A DNA stretch of 64,000 bases from Cohnella zeiphila (lineage in GTDB: Bacteria > Bacillota > Bacilli > Paenibacillales > Paenibacillaceae): NCBI RefSeq assembly GCF_014212055.1, contig NZ_JACJVO010000046.1:49856-113855 (forward strand). The letters are read 5' to 3'. Below the pieces are notes generated by a model. It saw only the letters and a list, made by a program, of their open reading frames with translations, ran no database searches and had not been told where the DNA came from. Below, piece after piece: positions 48,768 to 56,492 of this stretch (the stretch's first letter is position 1; every line of letters begins with the position of its first letter). Position numbers and translations under genes: made by a program.

Positions 48768-49676
48768 TTACACCCGGTCCGCCGACGGGCTTCCGCGATC
48801 GTTCTCCCGTCCGCTTCCCTTCGCATCCTTGTAGACGTCCTCGTTCTTCGCGCGTCCGATCTTCTCGCGATATTCGCCCGGCAGCAGCCCGAACTGCTTG
48901 CGAAACTGCTTGCATAAATAGGAGGCGTCGGTCAGCCCGCATTGAAGCGCGATCGCCTCGAGCGAATCCTCGCCCTGCTCCAGCAGCTGCTTCGACCGGC
49001 TCAGCCGCATGCCCCGAAGCATCTGCATCGGCGTCAGGCCGTATTGCTTCAGGAACGCCCGGTCCATATAATTGGCGTTCAGCCGGACCAGCTCGGCCAG
49101 CTCCTCGCGGCTCAGCTTCTCCGACAGCCGAAGCGCCATCTGGCCGATCAGCCGCGCGAAGCGGTCGCTTTGGCCGTCCAGCGCCGGGGAGCGCTCCGGG
49201 AATCCGGCGCGTTCCCATCCCGACAGCACTTGCTCCATCAGCTGCATGGCCGCGCTGAACAGCTTCAATTTGCGCAAGGGAGTCTCGCGGCTCTCCCAGA
49301 TGGACATCAGCTTGTAGAAGCCCGCTTCGAAGCGGGCCGGATCGCCCACGGCGACCACAGGCGCCACGCGCGCCAATTGAAGCAGATCCAGCTGATGGGC
49401 GCACAGAATGCGCGCATGCATCCATAAGTGGACCCCGCCGCCGTCGTTGAACTCGCCGAACGGCAGATCCGGCGGATGCAGCATCACTTCGCCGGCGCGG
49501 ACCCGATACTTCTCGCCGCCCATCACCGTCGTGACGTCGCCTTCTTTGACATAGCTGATAATCCAGTCCGGATACAATCGCTGCTCCATGTGGAGAGAAT
49601 CGTAGGACGAGCTGTTCGCGCTGTGCACCCTGATCTCCCACGGGCCGTCCATCCAGTCCAGCCGTTTCGGCGGCAT
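48768..49676 (-). CDS. AraC family transcriptional regulator
   Basis: 302 residues. An N-terminal cupin-like sensing domain (VTTVMGGEKYRVRAGEVMLH) and a C-terminal double helix-turn-helix (SREELAELVRLNANYMDRAF; SLEAIALQCGLTDASYLCKQ). ATG at 49676 follows GGAGGTG by about nine bases; the GTG two codons earlier is too close. It is upstream of the PhyH and NHL genes on the same strand and is the likely regulator of that pair. Confidence 0.92.
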   Translation of the reverse strand: MPPKRLDWMDGPWEIRVHSANSSSYDSLHMEQRLYPDWIISYVKEGDVTTVMGGEKYRVRAGEVMLHPPDLPFGEFNDGGGVHLWMHARILCAHQLDLLQLARVAPVVAVGDPARFEAGFYKLMSIWESRETPLRKLKLFSAAMQLMEQVLSGWERAGFPERSPALDGQSDRFARLIGQMALRLSEKLSREELAELVRLNANYMDRAFLKQYGLTPMQMLRGMRLSRSKQLLEQGEDSLEAIALQCGLTDASYLCKQFRKQFGLLPGEYREKIGRAKNEDVYKDAKGSGRENDRGSPSADRV

Positions 49677-49995
49677 CCGCACGCACCTCCTGCGATCTTA
49701 ATTTATCGCACGGAAGGCCGGTTGCACAGAGAAAAATTCCAATCGAACACACTCTTGCAGCAGCTGCCGGCCTCCGGGCCGATTTTTTCTTCGAACGGAT
49801 GCCCAATAGGATCAAAGCGATAGAAAGGCCGACTGCAATCAAGCGAGACCAAAGACCCGGCAGTCCCAAAGCTCCCAAGCCCTCATCGCAGGCACGAAGG
49901 CAAAGTCGGGACCGGAGACGCTACATTTTCCGCTTCTTCCTGAATATAATGGGTCAGTCTGGAAAAATCGCCTGGTTCAGGAGGGATTAGGTTCC
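49677..49995. other. Intergenic region, 319 bases
   Basis: Contains the promoter of the stalk-domain gene (49922-49950). On the minus strand a hydrophobic stretch (LWSRLIAVGLSIALILLGIR, around 49800-49850) can be read, but it has no start or ribosome binding site and runs on into a shadow of the AraC gene. Otherwise nothing recognised. Confidence 0.6.
49922..49950 (+). promoter_or_regulatory. Promoter of the stalk-domain gene
   Basis: TACATT (49922-49927), 17 bases, TATAAT (49945-49950), 46 bases before the ATG. Confidence 0.55.
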
Positions 49996-51222
49996 ATGCG
50001 GAGCACCATCATCCGAAAGGGAACGGGAATGCTGACGGTCGCCGCCTTCTTCTTGTTCGCTTTCGCGGTCCTCGGCGCATCGCGGGCCCACGCGGCTGAG
50101 TCGGCCCCGATCAAAGTAGCCGTCGACATGAGTCTCGTTCCATTTCAAGTACAGCCTTATACCGAAAATGGCACGACCCTCGTGCAGATCCGGCCATTGT
50201 TCGAAGCGATGGGCGTCGCGCTGGATTGGAAGCCGGGCGGCAACGAGATCAATGGGAAGAAGGGAGATCGAGCCTTCACGCTGACGCTCGGAAGCAAGAA
50301 GGCGGTCGTCGACGGACAGCCCGTCTCGTTAAACGTCGAGGCGAAGGCAATCGACGGCAACACGCTCGTTCCGCTGCGTTTCGTCGGGGAGGCGACGGGA
50401 GCGCTCGTCGTGTGGGATGCGGTCCACCGCGAGATTACGGTCTTCACCGAGGAGATGCTCGCCCGATTGGGAATCACGAAGGAGCAAGCTGCCGAATATA
50501 TCGACAAGTATCTGGCTTCCTTGGAGCAGGGCTCCGACGGACAGGACGAAGAACCGACCCCTGCCGTCAAGGCCGATCTTCAAAAGCTGAGCGGCATGTA
50601 CTACGGATACCGGGCGGATATCTCCGGATACGAATGCGGCGGAGCCTGCTGGGACTACTACACCTTTCTCCCGAACAACCGAATCGTCGTCGGCGAGCCG
50701 GCTTCGGGAGGTCCGGAGACGATCGATTGCGGGAAAACGGCCTGCAGCTCCTATACGATCCGGGACGGCGTCCTGACGGTCGGCGGCTCGGAGAAGCACG
50801 ACGTACAGGTATCGCCAAAGGGGAATTTGATCATCGACGACATCCTGCTGACCAAGGTGAAGCCGATAAGCGGGTCGTTGAAGCTGGACGGCGAATACGT
50901 TTACCGGGGCTACTCCGGGATGGTCGGAGTCAATTCCGCTTCGTCCTCATGGGAGGAATGGATTACCTTCAACCGGGACGGCACGTTCCAAAGCGAAAAT
51001 CTGACTCTCGGAACGCTGGATACCGGCTCGTCCGAGACGAACTCGGGCGCTGGCGACAGCAAGAAAGGTACCTATGCCATCTCCGGCAACACTATCGTCC
51101 TGAGTTTCGACGACGGAACGAAGGCTCGCTACCTGATCTTCCTCCATCCGGACTCGTCCGGCAAGGACAACGTGGAGGACATCCAGATCGGCGATCGAAA
51201 CTTCTATGTCGATCGGGATTGA
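49996..51222 (+). CDS. Secreted copper amine oxidase N-terminal domain protein
   Basis: 408 residues. Signal peptide about 1-34 (VAAFFLFAFAVLGASRAHAA). A copper amine oxidase N-domain at about 38-150 (LVQIRPLFEAMGVALDWKPG; GNTLVPLRFVGEATGALVVW), a structural stalk domain common in Paenibacillaceae surface proteins and not itself an oxidase. The C-terminal 240 residues are beta-rich and contain a small cysteine-containing segment (YECGGACWDYYTF); they resemble no family I can name. AGGAGG precedes the ATG by 11 bases, and a strong terminator follows. Confidence 0.85.
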   Translation: MRSTIIRKGTGMLTVAAFFLFAFAVLGASRAHAAESAPIKVAVDMSLVPFQVQPYTENGTTLVQIRPLFEAMGVALDWKPGGNEINGKKGDRAFTLTLGSKKAVVDGQPVSLNVEAKAIDGNTLVPLRFVGEATGALVVWDAVHREITVFTEEMLARLGITKEQAAEYIDKYLASLEQGSDGQDEEPTPAVKADLQKLSGMYYGYRADISGYECGGACWDYYTFLPNNRIVVGEPASGGPETIDCGKTACSSYTIRDGVLTVGGSEKHDVQVSPKGNLIIDDILLTKVKPISGSLKLDGEYVYRGYSGMVGVNSASSSWEEWITFNRDGTFQSENLTLGTLDTGSSETNSGAGDSKKGTYAISGNTIVLSFDDGTKARYLIFLHPDSSGKDNVEDIQIGDRNFYVDRD

Positions 51223-51234
51223 GCTTTCTTGAGG

Positions 51235-51282
51235 GGACGGCGACAGGCTGCCGCGGGGCAGCCTGTCGCCGTCCTTTTTTTT
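51235..51282. terminator. Strong bidirectional terminator
   Basis: A perfect 18-base-pair stem (51235-51252 with 51257-51274) with a 4-base loop, followed by eight T residues on the plus strand. It serves the stalk gene and may also end the convergent ABC-F transcript. Confidence 0.9.
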
Positions 51283-52813
51283 AGGCGCGTTCCAATCGGA
51301 GAATGCGATCGACCCAACCCTTGTAGAAGCCCTCTTCGTGAGAGACGAGCAGCACGCTCCCCGAGAACCGCGCCAAAGCGCTCTGCAGCGCTTTTTTCGT
51401 CTCCGCGTCCAGGTGGTTCGTCGGTTCGTCCAGGATCAGAAAATTGCAGGGAGCCAGCAGCAGCCTGCACAGCTTCACCTTCGATTGCTCCCCGCCGCTT
51501 AGCGTCCCGACCGGCTGCGCGGCATGGTCTCCCCTCACTCCGCACAGCGCCAACTGGCGCCTGATTTCTTTCGCGTTCAAGCCGGGATATCGCTCCGAGA
51601 TGACTTGCATCGGCGTCAACGTATCGTTTTCCCATGTCAATTCCTGCTCGTAGTACCCGACCGCGGCTTGTTCCGAGAAGCGGCAAGAACCGGCCATGGC
51701 CGGAAGACGTCCGACCAACGTATTCAGCAGCGTGGACTTGCCGATTCCGTTGAAGCCGGCAATGACAAGCTTCTCTCCGCCCGCGATCTTAAAATTCAGT
51801 TCCGGCAGCAGCGACGAGCGGTAACCGACCTCCAGCTTCTGAACGGTTAGAACGGCCGTAGCCGAGATCGGCATTTCCCGGAAACGGATCGATGGCGGAT
51901 GGACGAAAGCCGGCGGCGTCAGCCTCTCCATCCTGTCGAGCTGCTTTCGGCGTCCTTGGGCGATTCTGGTATTGACGCCCGCGATATTTCTCCGGATGTA
52001 TTCCTCCGTCTTCTCGATCTGTTTTTGCTGCGCTTCATAACGCCGAACGTAATCCTGCCTCAAGTGCTCCTTTTGCCGGAGGAAATCCGAATATTTGCCG
52101 TAATATTTGCGGATCGTTCCGAACTCGATATCGCAGATGCAGGAAGAGATCTTCTCCAGAAAGTCAAAGTCGTGCGACACGACAATGTAGGCGCCGTCGA
52201 AAGCGGTCAGAAAGCCCGCCAGCCACTCCGCATGATCTTGATCCAGAAAGTTGGTCGGTTCGTCGAGCAGCAAAACGTTCGGTTTTTCGGCCAGCAGCTT
52301 GGCCAGTATCGCCTTGGCCCGCTGCCCGCCGCTCAGTTCGCGAACGGGACGATCCATTCCGATGGCGTCGAGGCCCAGCCCGGCCGCAATCCTGCCGATT
52401 CGGCTGTCGACCGTGTAGAAATCTTCGGCTTCGAGCCGATCTTGATACGCCGCCGCGCGCAGCAAGGAAGCTTCATCCCCGGAAGCGGCGCTCTCCTCGT
52501 ACAGGCGGTTCATCTTCTCCTCGATCGCGTACAAATGCGCAAACGCCGTATGGAGGTATTCCGAAACGGTCAGCCCGCCGTCTACTTCGGCATATTGGTC
52601 CAAGTGGCCGATCTTCGCGTCGGATTGCCATTTGACCGCGCCTTGATCCGGCACGGTTGCTCCGAGCAAGATTCGGATCAGCGTGCTCTTGCCGGAGCCG
52701 TTCTGTCCGACAATTCCCATGTGCTCGCCTTTGTACAGCTCGAAGGAGGCGTTATCATACAGCTTCTTGTCCGCGAATGCGTGGGACAAGTTCTCGACTT
52801 TAAGCAAACTCAT
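51281..52813 (-). CDS. ABC-F family ATP-binding protein (ribosome-protection type)
   Basis: Soluble twin-ATPase protein of 510 residues without membrane spans. First domain: Walker A GQNGSGKST (36-44), signature LSGGQRAKAILAKLL, Walker B VLLLDEPTNFLD. Linker region with a charged helix (IEKTEEYIRRNIAGVNTRIA). Second domain: GFNGIGKST, LSGGEQSKVKLCRLL, LILDEPTNHLD. ABC-F proteins of this type bind ribosomes and displace antibiotics such as lincosamides, pleuromutilins or macrolides; which drug is unknown. ATG at 52813 follows GGGGAA. The long leader with peptide and terminators ahead of it suggests drug-induced attenuation control. Confidence 0.92.
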   Translation of the reverse strand: MSLLKVENLSHAFADKKLYDNASFELYKGEHMGIVGQNGSGKSTLIRILLGATVPDQGAVKWQSDAKIGHLDQYAEVDGGLTVSEYLHTAFAHLYAIEEKMNRLYEESAASGDEASLLRAAAYQDRLEAEDFYTVDSRIGRIAAGLGLDAIGMDRPVRELSGGQRAKAILAKLLAEKPNVLLLDEPTNFLDQDHAEWLAGFLTAFDGAYIVVSHDFDFLEKISSCICDIEFGTIRKYYGKYSDFLRQKEHLRQDYVRRYEAQQKQIEKTEEYIRRNIAGVNTRIAQGRRKQLDRMERLTPPAFVHPPSIRFREMPISATAVLTVQKLEVGYRSSLLPELNFKIAGGEKLVIAGFNGIGKSTLLNTLVGRLPAMAGSCRFSEQAAVGYYEQELTWENDTLTPMQVISERYPGLNAKEIRRQLALCGVRGDHAAQPVGTLSGGEQSKVKLCRLLLAPCNFLILDEPTNHLDAETKKALQSALARFSGSVLLVSHEEGFYKGWVDRILRLERA

Positions 52814-52833
52814 CTCGATTCCCCATTTCCTTG

Positions 52834-52885
52834 AAAATAAAAAGGCAGAGGTCCGGCATCGCATCGCGATACCTGCCCTCTGCCT
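52834..52885 (-). terminator. Terminator in ABC-F leader (proximal)
   Basis: AGGCAGAGG pairs with CCTCTGCCT (arms 52877-52885 and 52843-52851), followed leftward by TTTTTATTTT. It ends 21 bases before the ABC-F ATG, so it would prevent expression unless disrupted. Confidence 0.75.
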
Positions 52886-52947
52886 GGCGCCAATCATCCG
52901 ATTTCGAATAGACGATCACCCGTCGAAATCGCTGCCGCACGCACAAA

Positions 52948-52977
52948 GGGCCACCGACAAAACGCTGTCGGCGGCCC
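52948..52977 (-). terminator. Terminator-like hairpin in ABC-F leader (distal)
   Basis: Read leftward, GGGCC-GCCGACA pairs with TGTCGGT-GGCCC around a short GCGTTT loop, then CCCTTTGTG. The stem is strong but the T tract is short. Confidence 0.55.
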
Positions 52978-53072
52978 TTAATCCCGGTTCACCGGCCCAA
53001 TCGTCATGCTCAAACAAGCGTAGGGATCCACGCTTTATTGAAAGACGGTTCGGCCGATGAATGGAGGAAGCG

Positions 53073-53168
53073 TTACGCCTCCCGATTAAGCTCCGTACAA
53101 CGCTTCATCGCGTACGATTGCACGGAGCTGACTTTTCGCACGAGCTTCCCATACTTGATATACAGCAC
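53073..53168 (-). CDS. Leader peptide of the ABC-F gene, 31 residues
   Basis: GTG at 53168 with GGAAGGGTG upstream; reads MLYIKYGKLVRKVSSVQSYA and ends CTELNREA with TAA at 53073. It is basic, has no hydrophobic core, and its 3' codons form one arm of a hairpin, as expected for a regulatory leader rather than a functional protein. An in-frame GTG three codons earlier is possible. Whether it is translated is untested. Confidence 0.5.
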   Translation of the reverse strand: MLYIKYGKLVRKVSSVQSYAMKRCTELNREA

Positions 53169-53195
53169 GTTCAGCACCCTTCCTTATTGCTCAAA

Positions 53196-53225
53196 ATGGT
53201 AACATACCGCCGACTTTGAGGTCAA
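53196..53225 (-). promoter_or_regulatory. Candidate promoter of the ABC-F leader
   Basis: Leftward TTGACC (53225-53220), 18 bases, TACCAT (53201-53196). The -10 box is only a 4 of 6 match. The -35 box overlaps the stop codon of the upstream hydrolase gene. Confidence 0.4.
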
Positions 53226-54244
53226 CATAGGCCATGTAAATCTTGCAGCACGGCGCTATGGAGAATAGGGCGCAGCTGCCGCATCGGATTGTCTCTACCG
53301 TAATGGACCGCATTGGTCAGCCAGACGACCGACAGCCTCCGGGCGGGATCCATCCACAGACTGGTTCCCGTGTAACCCGTATGTCCGTAAGAACCGATCG
53401 ACCACCCTTCACCGCAACTAGGCGCTTCCTCTTGGCCCAGCCACATTTGCCATCCTAATCCCCGTCCCTGAACCGGCGCTTGGAAGCAAGCCTCCACCCA
53501 TTTGCGCTCCAGCAGTCGGCTTCGTTCCGGATCCAACCAAAGCCTTGCGTAACGGGACAGATCGTCCGCCGTAGAGAACAATCCCGCGTTCCCCGAGACG
53601 CCGCCAAGACGGTAGGCCGTCTCGTCGTGAACGATTCCCGTCAGCCAGCGGCTCCCGTCCCATTCCGTGGGCGCGATCCTTTCCGAAGCGGGAGGATTGA
53701 AGAGGGAATCCTTCATGCCCAGCGGTTCGAAGATTCGCCGCTTCGCGAACTGATCCAGCGTCCGGCCCGACACGCGGGAGACGACGACGCCGAGCAGAAT
53801 CATGCCCAAGTCGCTGTAAAGCACCCGCTCCCCGGGGCGATGAACCAAATCCAGCGCCAGAATCTCCGGCCAGATATCCTTTGCCGAATCTCGTTCCCGG
53901 AATCCCGGAACGCCGGAGGGCAGACCCGAAAGGTGCATCAGACAATCCCGAATCGTTACCTCCGGGTGCCGAAATTCGGGGACGAACTTCCTGACGGGAT
54001 CCGTCAGCGACAGCATGCGGTCTTGCGCCAACAGCAGAATCGAAGGCAGAGTCACGACCACTTTGGTCAGCGAAGCGACGTCGAACACCGTCCGCACGTT
54101 CATCGGCTTGGAATCTTCCGGCCGGCCGAAGTGTCCGAAAGCTTCCTGAAAAACTTTCACGCCGTCTATTTCAATGTCCAGCACGCATCCGGGAAAGGAT
54201 TCGGCTTTCAGCCACTGTTCGATGAATCCGCGGATTTTTTCCAT
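53222..54244 (-). CDS. Serine hydrolase of the beta-lactamase (class C/DD-peptidase) family
   Basis: 340 residues, no signal peptide, so probably cytoplasmic. The catalytic SxxK is S58-L-T-K61 in FDVASLTKVV, and YxN is replaced by Y143-S-D in VLYSDLGMILLG. The third element is probably HTGYTGTSLWMDP. EstB-like esterases and related hydrolases have this pattern. ATG at 54244 has AAGGGG about nine bases upstream; a longer frame runs through the divergent promoter. It is divergent from a TetR regulator and may belong to its regulon. Confidence 0.88.
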   Translation of the reverse strand: MEKIRGFIEQWLKAESFPGCVLDIEIDGVKVFQEAFGHFGRPEDSKPMNVRTVFDVASLTKVVVTLPSILLLAQDRMLSLTDPVRKFVPEFRHPEVTIRDCLMHLSGLPSGVPGFRERDSAKDIWPEILALDLVHRPGERVLYSDLGMILLGVVVSRVSGRTLDQFAKRRIFEPLGMKDSLFNPPASERIAPTEWDGSRWLTGIVHDETAYRLGGVSGNAGLFSTADDLSRYARLWLDPERSRLLERKWVEACFQAPVQGRGLGWQMWLGQEEAPSCGEGWSIGSYGHTGYTGTSLWMDPARRLSVVWLTNAVHYGRDNPMRQLRPILHSAVLQDLHGLC

Positions 54245-54308
54245 CTCCGAGTCCCCTTCTCTTTTCTTTTCCAACCTTTTACTTGAATCATACGCCACAT
54301 TTGTCTGT

Positions 54309-54337
54309 TTGACAGCACGGCAAGCACATGATTTAAT
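54309..54337 (+). promoter_or_regulatory. Promoter of the tetR/serine hydrolase pair
   Basis: TTGACA (54309-54314), 17 bases, TTTAAT (54332-54337). Confidence 0.75.
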
Positions 54338-54338
54338 G

Positions 54339-54364
54339 TGAATGAATTTAAAAATATTCATTCA
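54339..54364. promoter_or_regulatory. Palindromic operator, probably of the TetR regulator
   Basis: TGAATGAAT (54339-54347) and ATTCATTCA (54356-54364) form a perfect 9-base inverted repeat with 8 bases between. It lies at the expected transcription start, 16 bases before the tetR ATG. TGAATGAAT/ATTCATTCA symmetry is common for TetR-family sites. Confidence 0.7.
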
Positions 54365-54379
54365 TAAGGTTGAGGACCC

Positions 54380-54955
54380 ATGGATATCCGAGAGGAAATT
54401 TTCAGAATCGGAAAGAATCTGTTCGGCACAAAGGGATTCAAGAAAACGAATATTAAAGAAATCGCCCAATCGGCCGGCATCGGAGTCGGTACTTTCTACA
54501 ACTACTATGCCTCGAAAGAGCGGCTGTTCTTGGAGATCTATATCCAAGAGAACGAGAACCTCAAGAAACGGCTTATGGAATCGATCGATCTGGATCGGGA
54601 GCCGGCGAAGGTCATTCGCGAATTGATCGAGGGGAATCTCGAGGCGATTCATACCAACCCCATTCTGGGCGAGTGGTATCGTAAGGATTTCTATAAAGAG
54701 CTCGAACAGTACTATCGGAATGAAGACGGCACAAACATCGATTCCTTTCGCGGTTTTTACCTGGATTTATTTAGAAAGTGGAGGGCCGAGGGGAAAATCA
54801 GAGAAGATATCGACGAGGAGCTTCTGCCAGGTTTCCTGGATTCGTTGGTCTACCTCGATACGCATAAAGAGGAAATCGGCCTTCATTATTTTCCGCAGAT
54901 GATCCAATATTTAGCGGAATTTATTATGCAGGGTCTAACCAAATCTCCAAAATGA
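54380..54955 (+). CDS. TetR family transcriptional regulator
   Basis: 191 residues. The helix-turn-helix TNIKEIAQSAGIGVGTFYNY followed by YASKERLFLEIY is a clear TetR motif. The C-terminal domain (about 60-185) is helical and binds an unknown ligand. The ATG follows GGTTGAGG. A perfect 9-base inverted repeat overlaps the transcription start, suggesting autorepression. It is followed after 19 bases by a membrane-bound serine hydrolase gene, which is probably in the same transcript. Confidence 0.92.
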   Translation: MDIREEIFRIGKNLFGTKGFKKTNIKEIAQSAGIGVGTFYNYYASKERLFLEIYIQENENLKKRLMESIDLDREPAKVIRELIEGNLEAIHTNPILGEWYRKDFYKELEQYYRNEDGTNIDSFRGFYLDLFRKWRAEGKIREDIDEELLPGFLDSLVYLDTHKEEIGLHYFPQMIQYLAEFIMQGLTKSPK

Positions 54956-54974
54956 GGCGATGGGGCGGGATGAA

Positions 54975-56492
54975 ATGAAATTTAGACTCGGAGCGATAGC
55001 GATCCTCTTGTGCGGTCTAGCCATTTTCCCTCTGTTCGGATCGGCGCAAAGCAATGGAAGCCTGCAGGCGGCGCAACCCGGAGCTTCCGTCTTCTCCGAA
55101 GTGGATGCATATATTGCTCACGAAATGAAGCGGCAGCATCTTCCCGGGCTCTCGCTCGCGATTGTTCAGGGAGATCGCATTTTGTACCTTAAGGGATATG
55201 GCCGAGCCGATTCATCGGGCCGTCCCGTCACGCCGGAAACTCCATTCGGATTAGGCTCGATCGGCAAGTCGATTACCGCCATGGCCGTTCTGCAGCTTGC
55301 CGAGGCGGGAAAAATCGACCTGGATGCGCCGATCCGGCGCTATCTCCCCGCCAAGATTAGCGGAGCGGAGTTCATCACGGCACGTCAATTGCTTAACCAA
55401 ACCAGCGGGTTTACCCAAATCTCGACTTTTCGCAATACGGTGTCCAGCGCGATCGATCAAGATCAGAATGAGGATGCGCTGGAGAAAAACGCATGGTCCT
55501 ATGCGGAAAGGTTTTTGAAGCAAACCAGACCGGCCGAACATCCTTACAGATATTCGAACGCGAATTATGTACTGCTCGGCTATATAGTGCAGCAAGTATC
55601 CGGCCAGTCCTATAGCGACTATGTGAAGGAACATATTTTCCGCCCCTTGTCGATGAACAACAGCTTCATGACCCTCGATGACGCCGCTGCTCACGGACTG
55701 GCTGCGCCTTACCGGCGGCTATTCGGATACAACGCTGCCTACGACGGTCCTTATGTTTACATTCCGGGGGATGTGCCGGCGGGGTACATGTATACAAGCG
55801 CGGAGGATATGAGCCATTATTTGATAGCCCAGCTTAGCGGCGGCCGATATGAAGATCGTTCCGTCCTCTCTTCGGAAGGGATTCGGCTGATGCAGACCGA
55901 ACCCGCTCCGGGAACGTACGCCATGGGTTGGATGACAGGCCGCATCAACGGTATGCCGGTTATCGGTCAGCCGGGCGGCTCGATCGGCTTCCAGGCCCAG
56001 GCTTATCTCGTTCCGGATCGGCAGCTGGGAGTGATCGTGTTCTCCAACGTGCTTGACGCGATCGACTCCACTTTATTCAAATCGCACATCATCACGACGA
56101 CCCACATCGCTTCCGGAGTCGTCAACTTGATGAATGGAAAACCGGCAGGGGATTCTTCCTTAAGCATTTCGCAGAAATACTTGCTGGTCAACGGGCTCAT
56201 CCTGCTGCTCAGCGCCTGGTTCCTCTATGCGGCCGTTCGAACGGCAATGCGCTGCCTTGGGCCGCTGCGTCCCGGACATTCCGGCCGTTCCGAAATATCC
56301 GTCAAAGCGGTGTCCAGAATGATTCTGAATTTTGCAGGTCTGATTATTATTCTGATCTTGAGCACGACTCAAGTGGTGCCGATATGGCATATTGCGACCG
56401 TCTATCAGCCGGACGTCATCCTTTGGCTGAAGGCGATAACCGTCTTGATGGCACTGAAGGGATGCATGGAGATCGTCCGGCTGATAAGGTAG
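54975..56492 (+). CDS. Secreted/membrane-anchored serine hydrolase, beta-lactamase family
   Basis: 505 residues. Signal peptide about 1-24, then a beta-lactamase-type domain with S95-I-G-K98 (GLGSIGKSI), Y193-S-N195 (YRYSNANYVL) and a GQPGGSIGF third element. The C-terminal 110 residues hold three hydrophobic spans (YLLVNGLILLLSAWFLYAAV, MILNFAGLIIILIL and a last one), a layout found in Fmt/PbpE-like wall-modifying hydrolases. ATG at 54975 is preferred (GGGGCGGG upstream); ATG at 54960 is possible. Its last 77 bases overlap the convergent kinase gene. Confidence 0.88.
   Translation: MKFRLGAIAILLCGLAIFPLFGSAQSNGSLQAAQPGASVFSEVDAYIAHEMKRQHLPGLSLAIVQGDRILYLKGYGRADSSGRPVTPETPFGLGSIGKSITAMAVLQLAEAGKIDLDAPIRRYLPAKISGAEFITARQLLNQTSGFTQISTFRNTVSSAIDQDQNEDALEKNAWSYAERFLKQTRPAEHPYRYSNANYVLLGYIVQQVSGQSYSDYVKEHIFRPLSMNNSFMTLDDAAAHGLAAPYRRLFGYNAAYDGPYVYIPGDVPAGYMYTSAEDMSHYLIAQLSGGRYEDRSVLSSEGIRLMQTEPAPGTYAMGWMTGRINGMPVIGQPGGSIGFQAQAYLVPDRQLGVIVFSNVLDAIDSTLFKSHIITTTHIASGVVNLMNGKPAGDSSLSISQKYLLVNGLILLLSAWFLYAAVRTAMRCLGPLRPGHSGRSEISVKAVSRMILNFAGLIIILILSTTQVVPIWHIATVYQPDVILWLKAITVLMALKGCMEIVRLIR

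Larger units (their letters stand above)
52814..53221 (-). promoter_or_regulatory. Leader region of the ABC-F gene (candidate ribosome-mediated attenuator)
   Basis: About 400 bases without a conventional gene. In transcription order: a weak promoter, a 31-codon leader peptide, a hairpin formed by AGCTCCGT and ACGGAGCT inside the peptide codons, smaller hairpins (one with AAGCGT/ACGCTT arms), a terminator-like hairpin at 52977-52948 and a second at 52885-52843 followed by TTTTTATTTT just before the ABC-F ribosome binding site. This is the layout known for antibiotic-inducible ABC-F genes, where a stalled ribosome on the leader prevents termination. Mechanism inferred. Confidence 0.65.

Noticed and set aside
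49760..49880. Small membrane protein on the minus strand (LWSRLIAVGLSIALILLG)
   Set aside because: No start codon with a ribosome binding site; the frame continues as a shadow of the AraC gene; at most a remnant.
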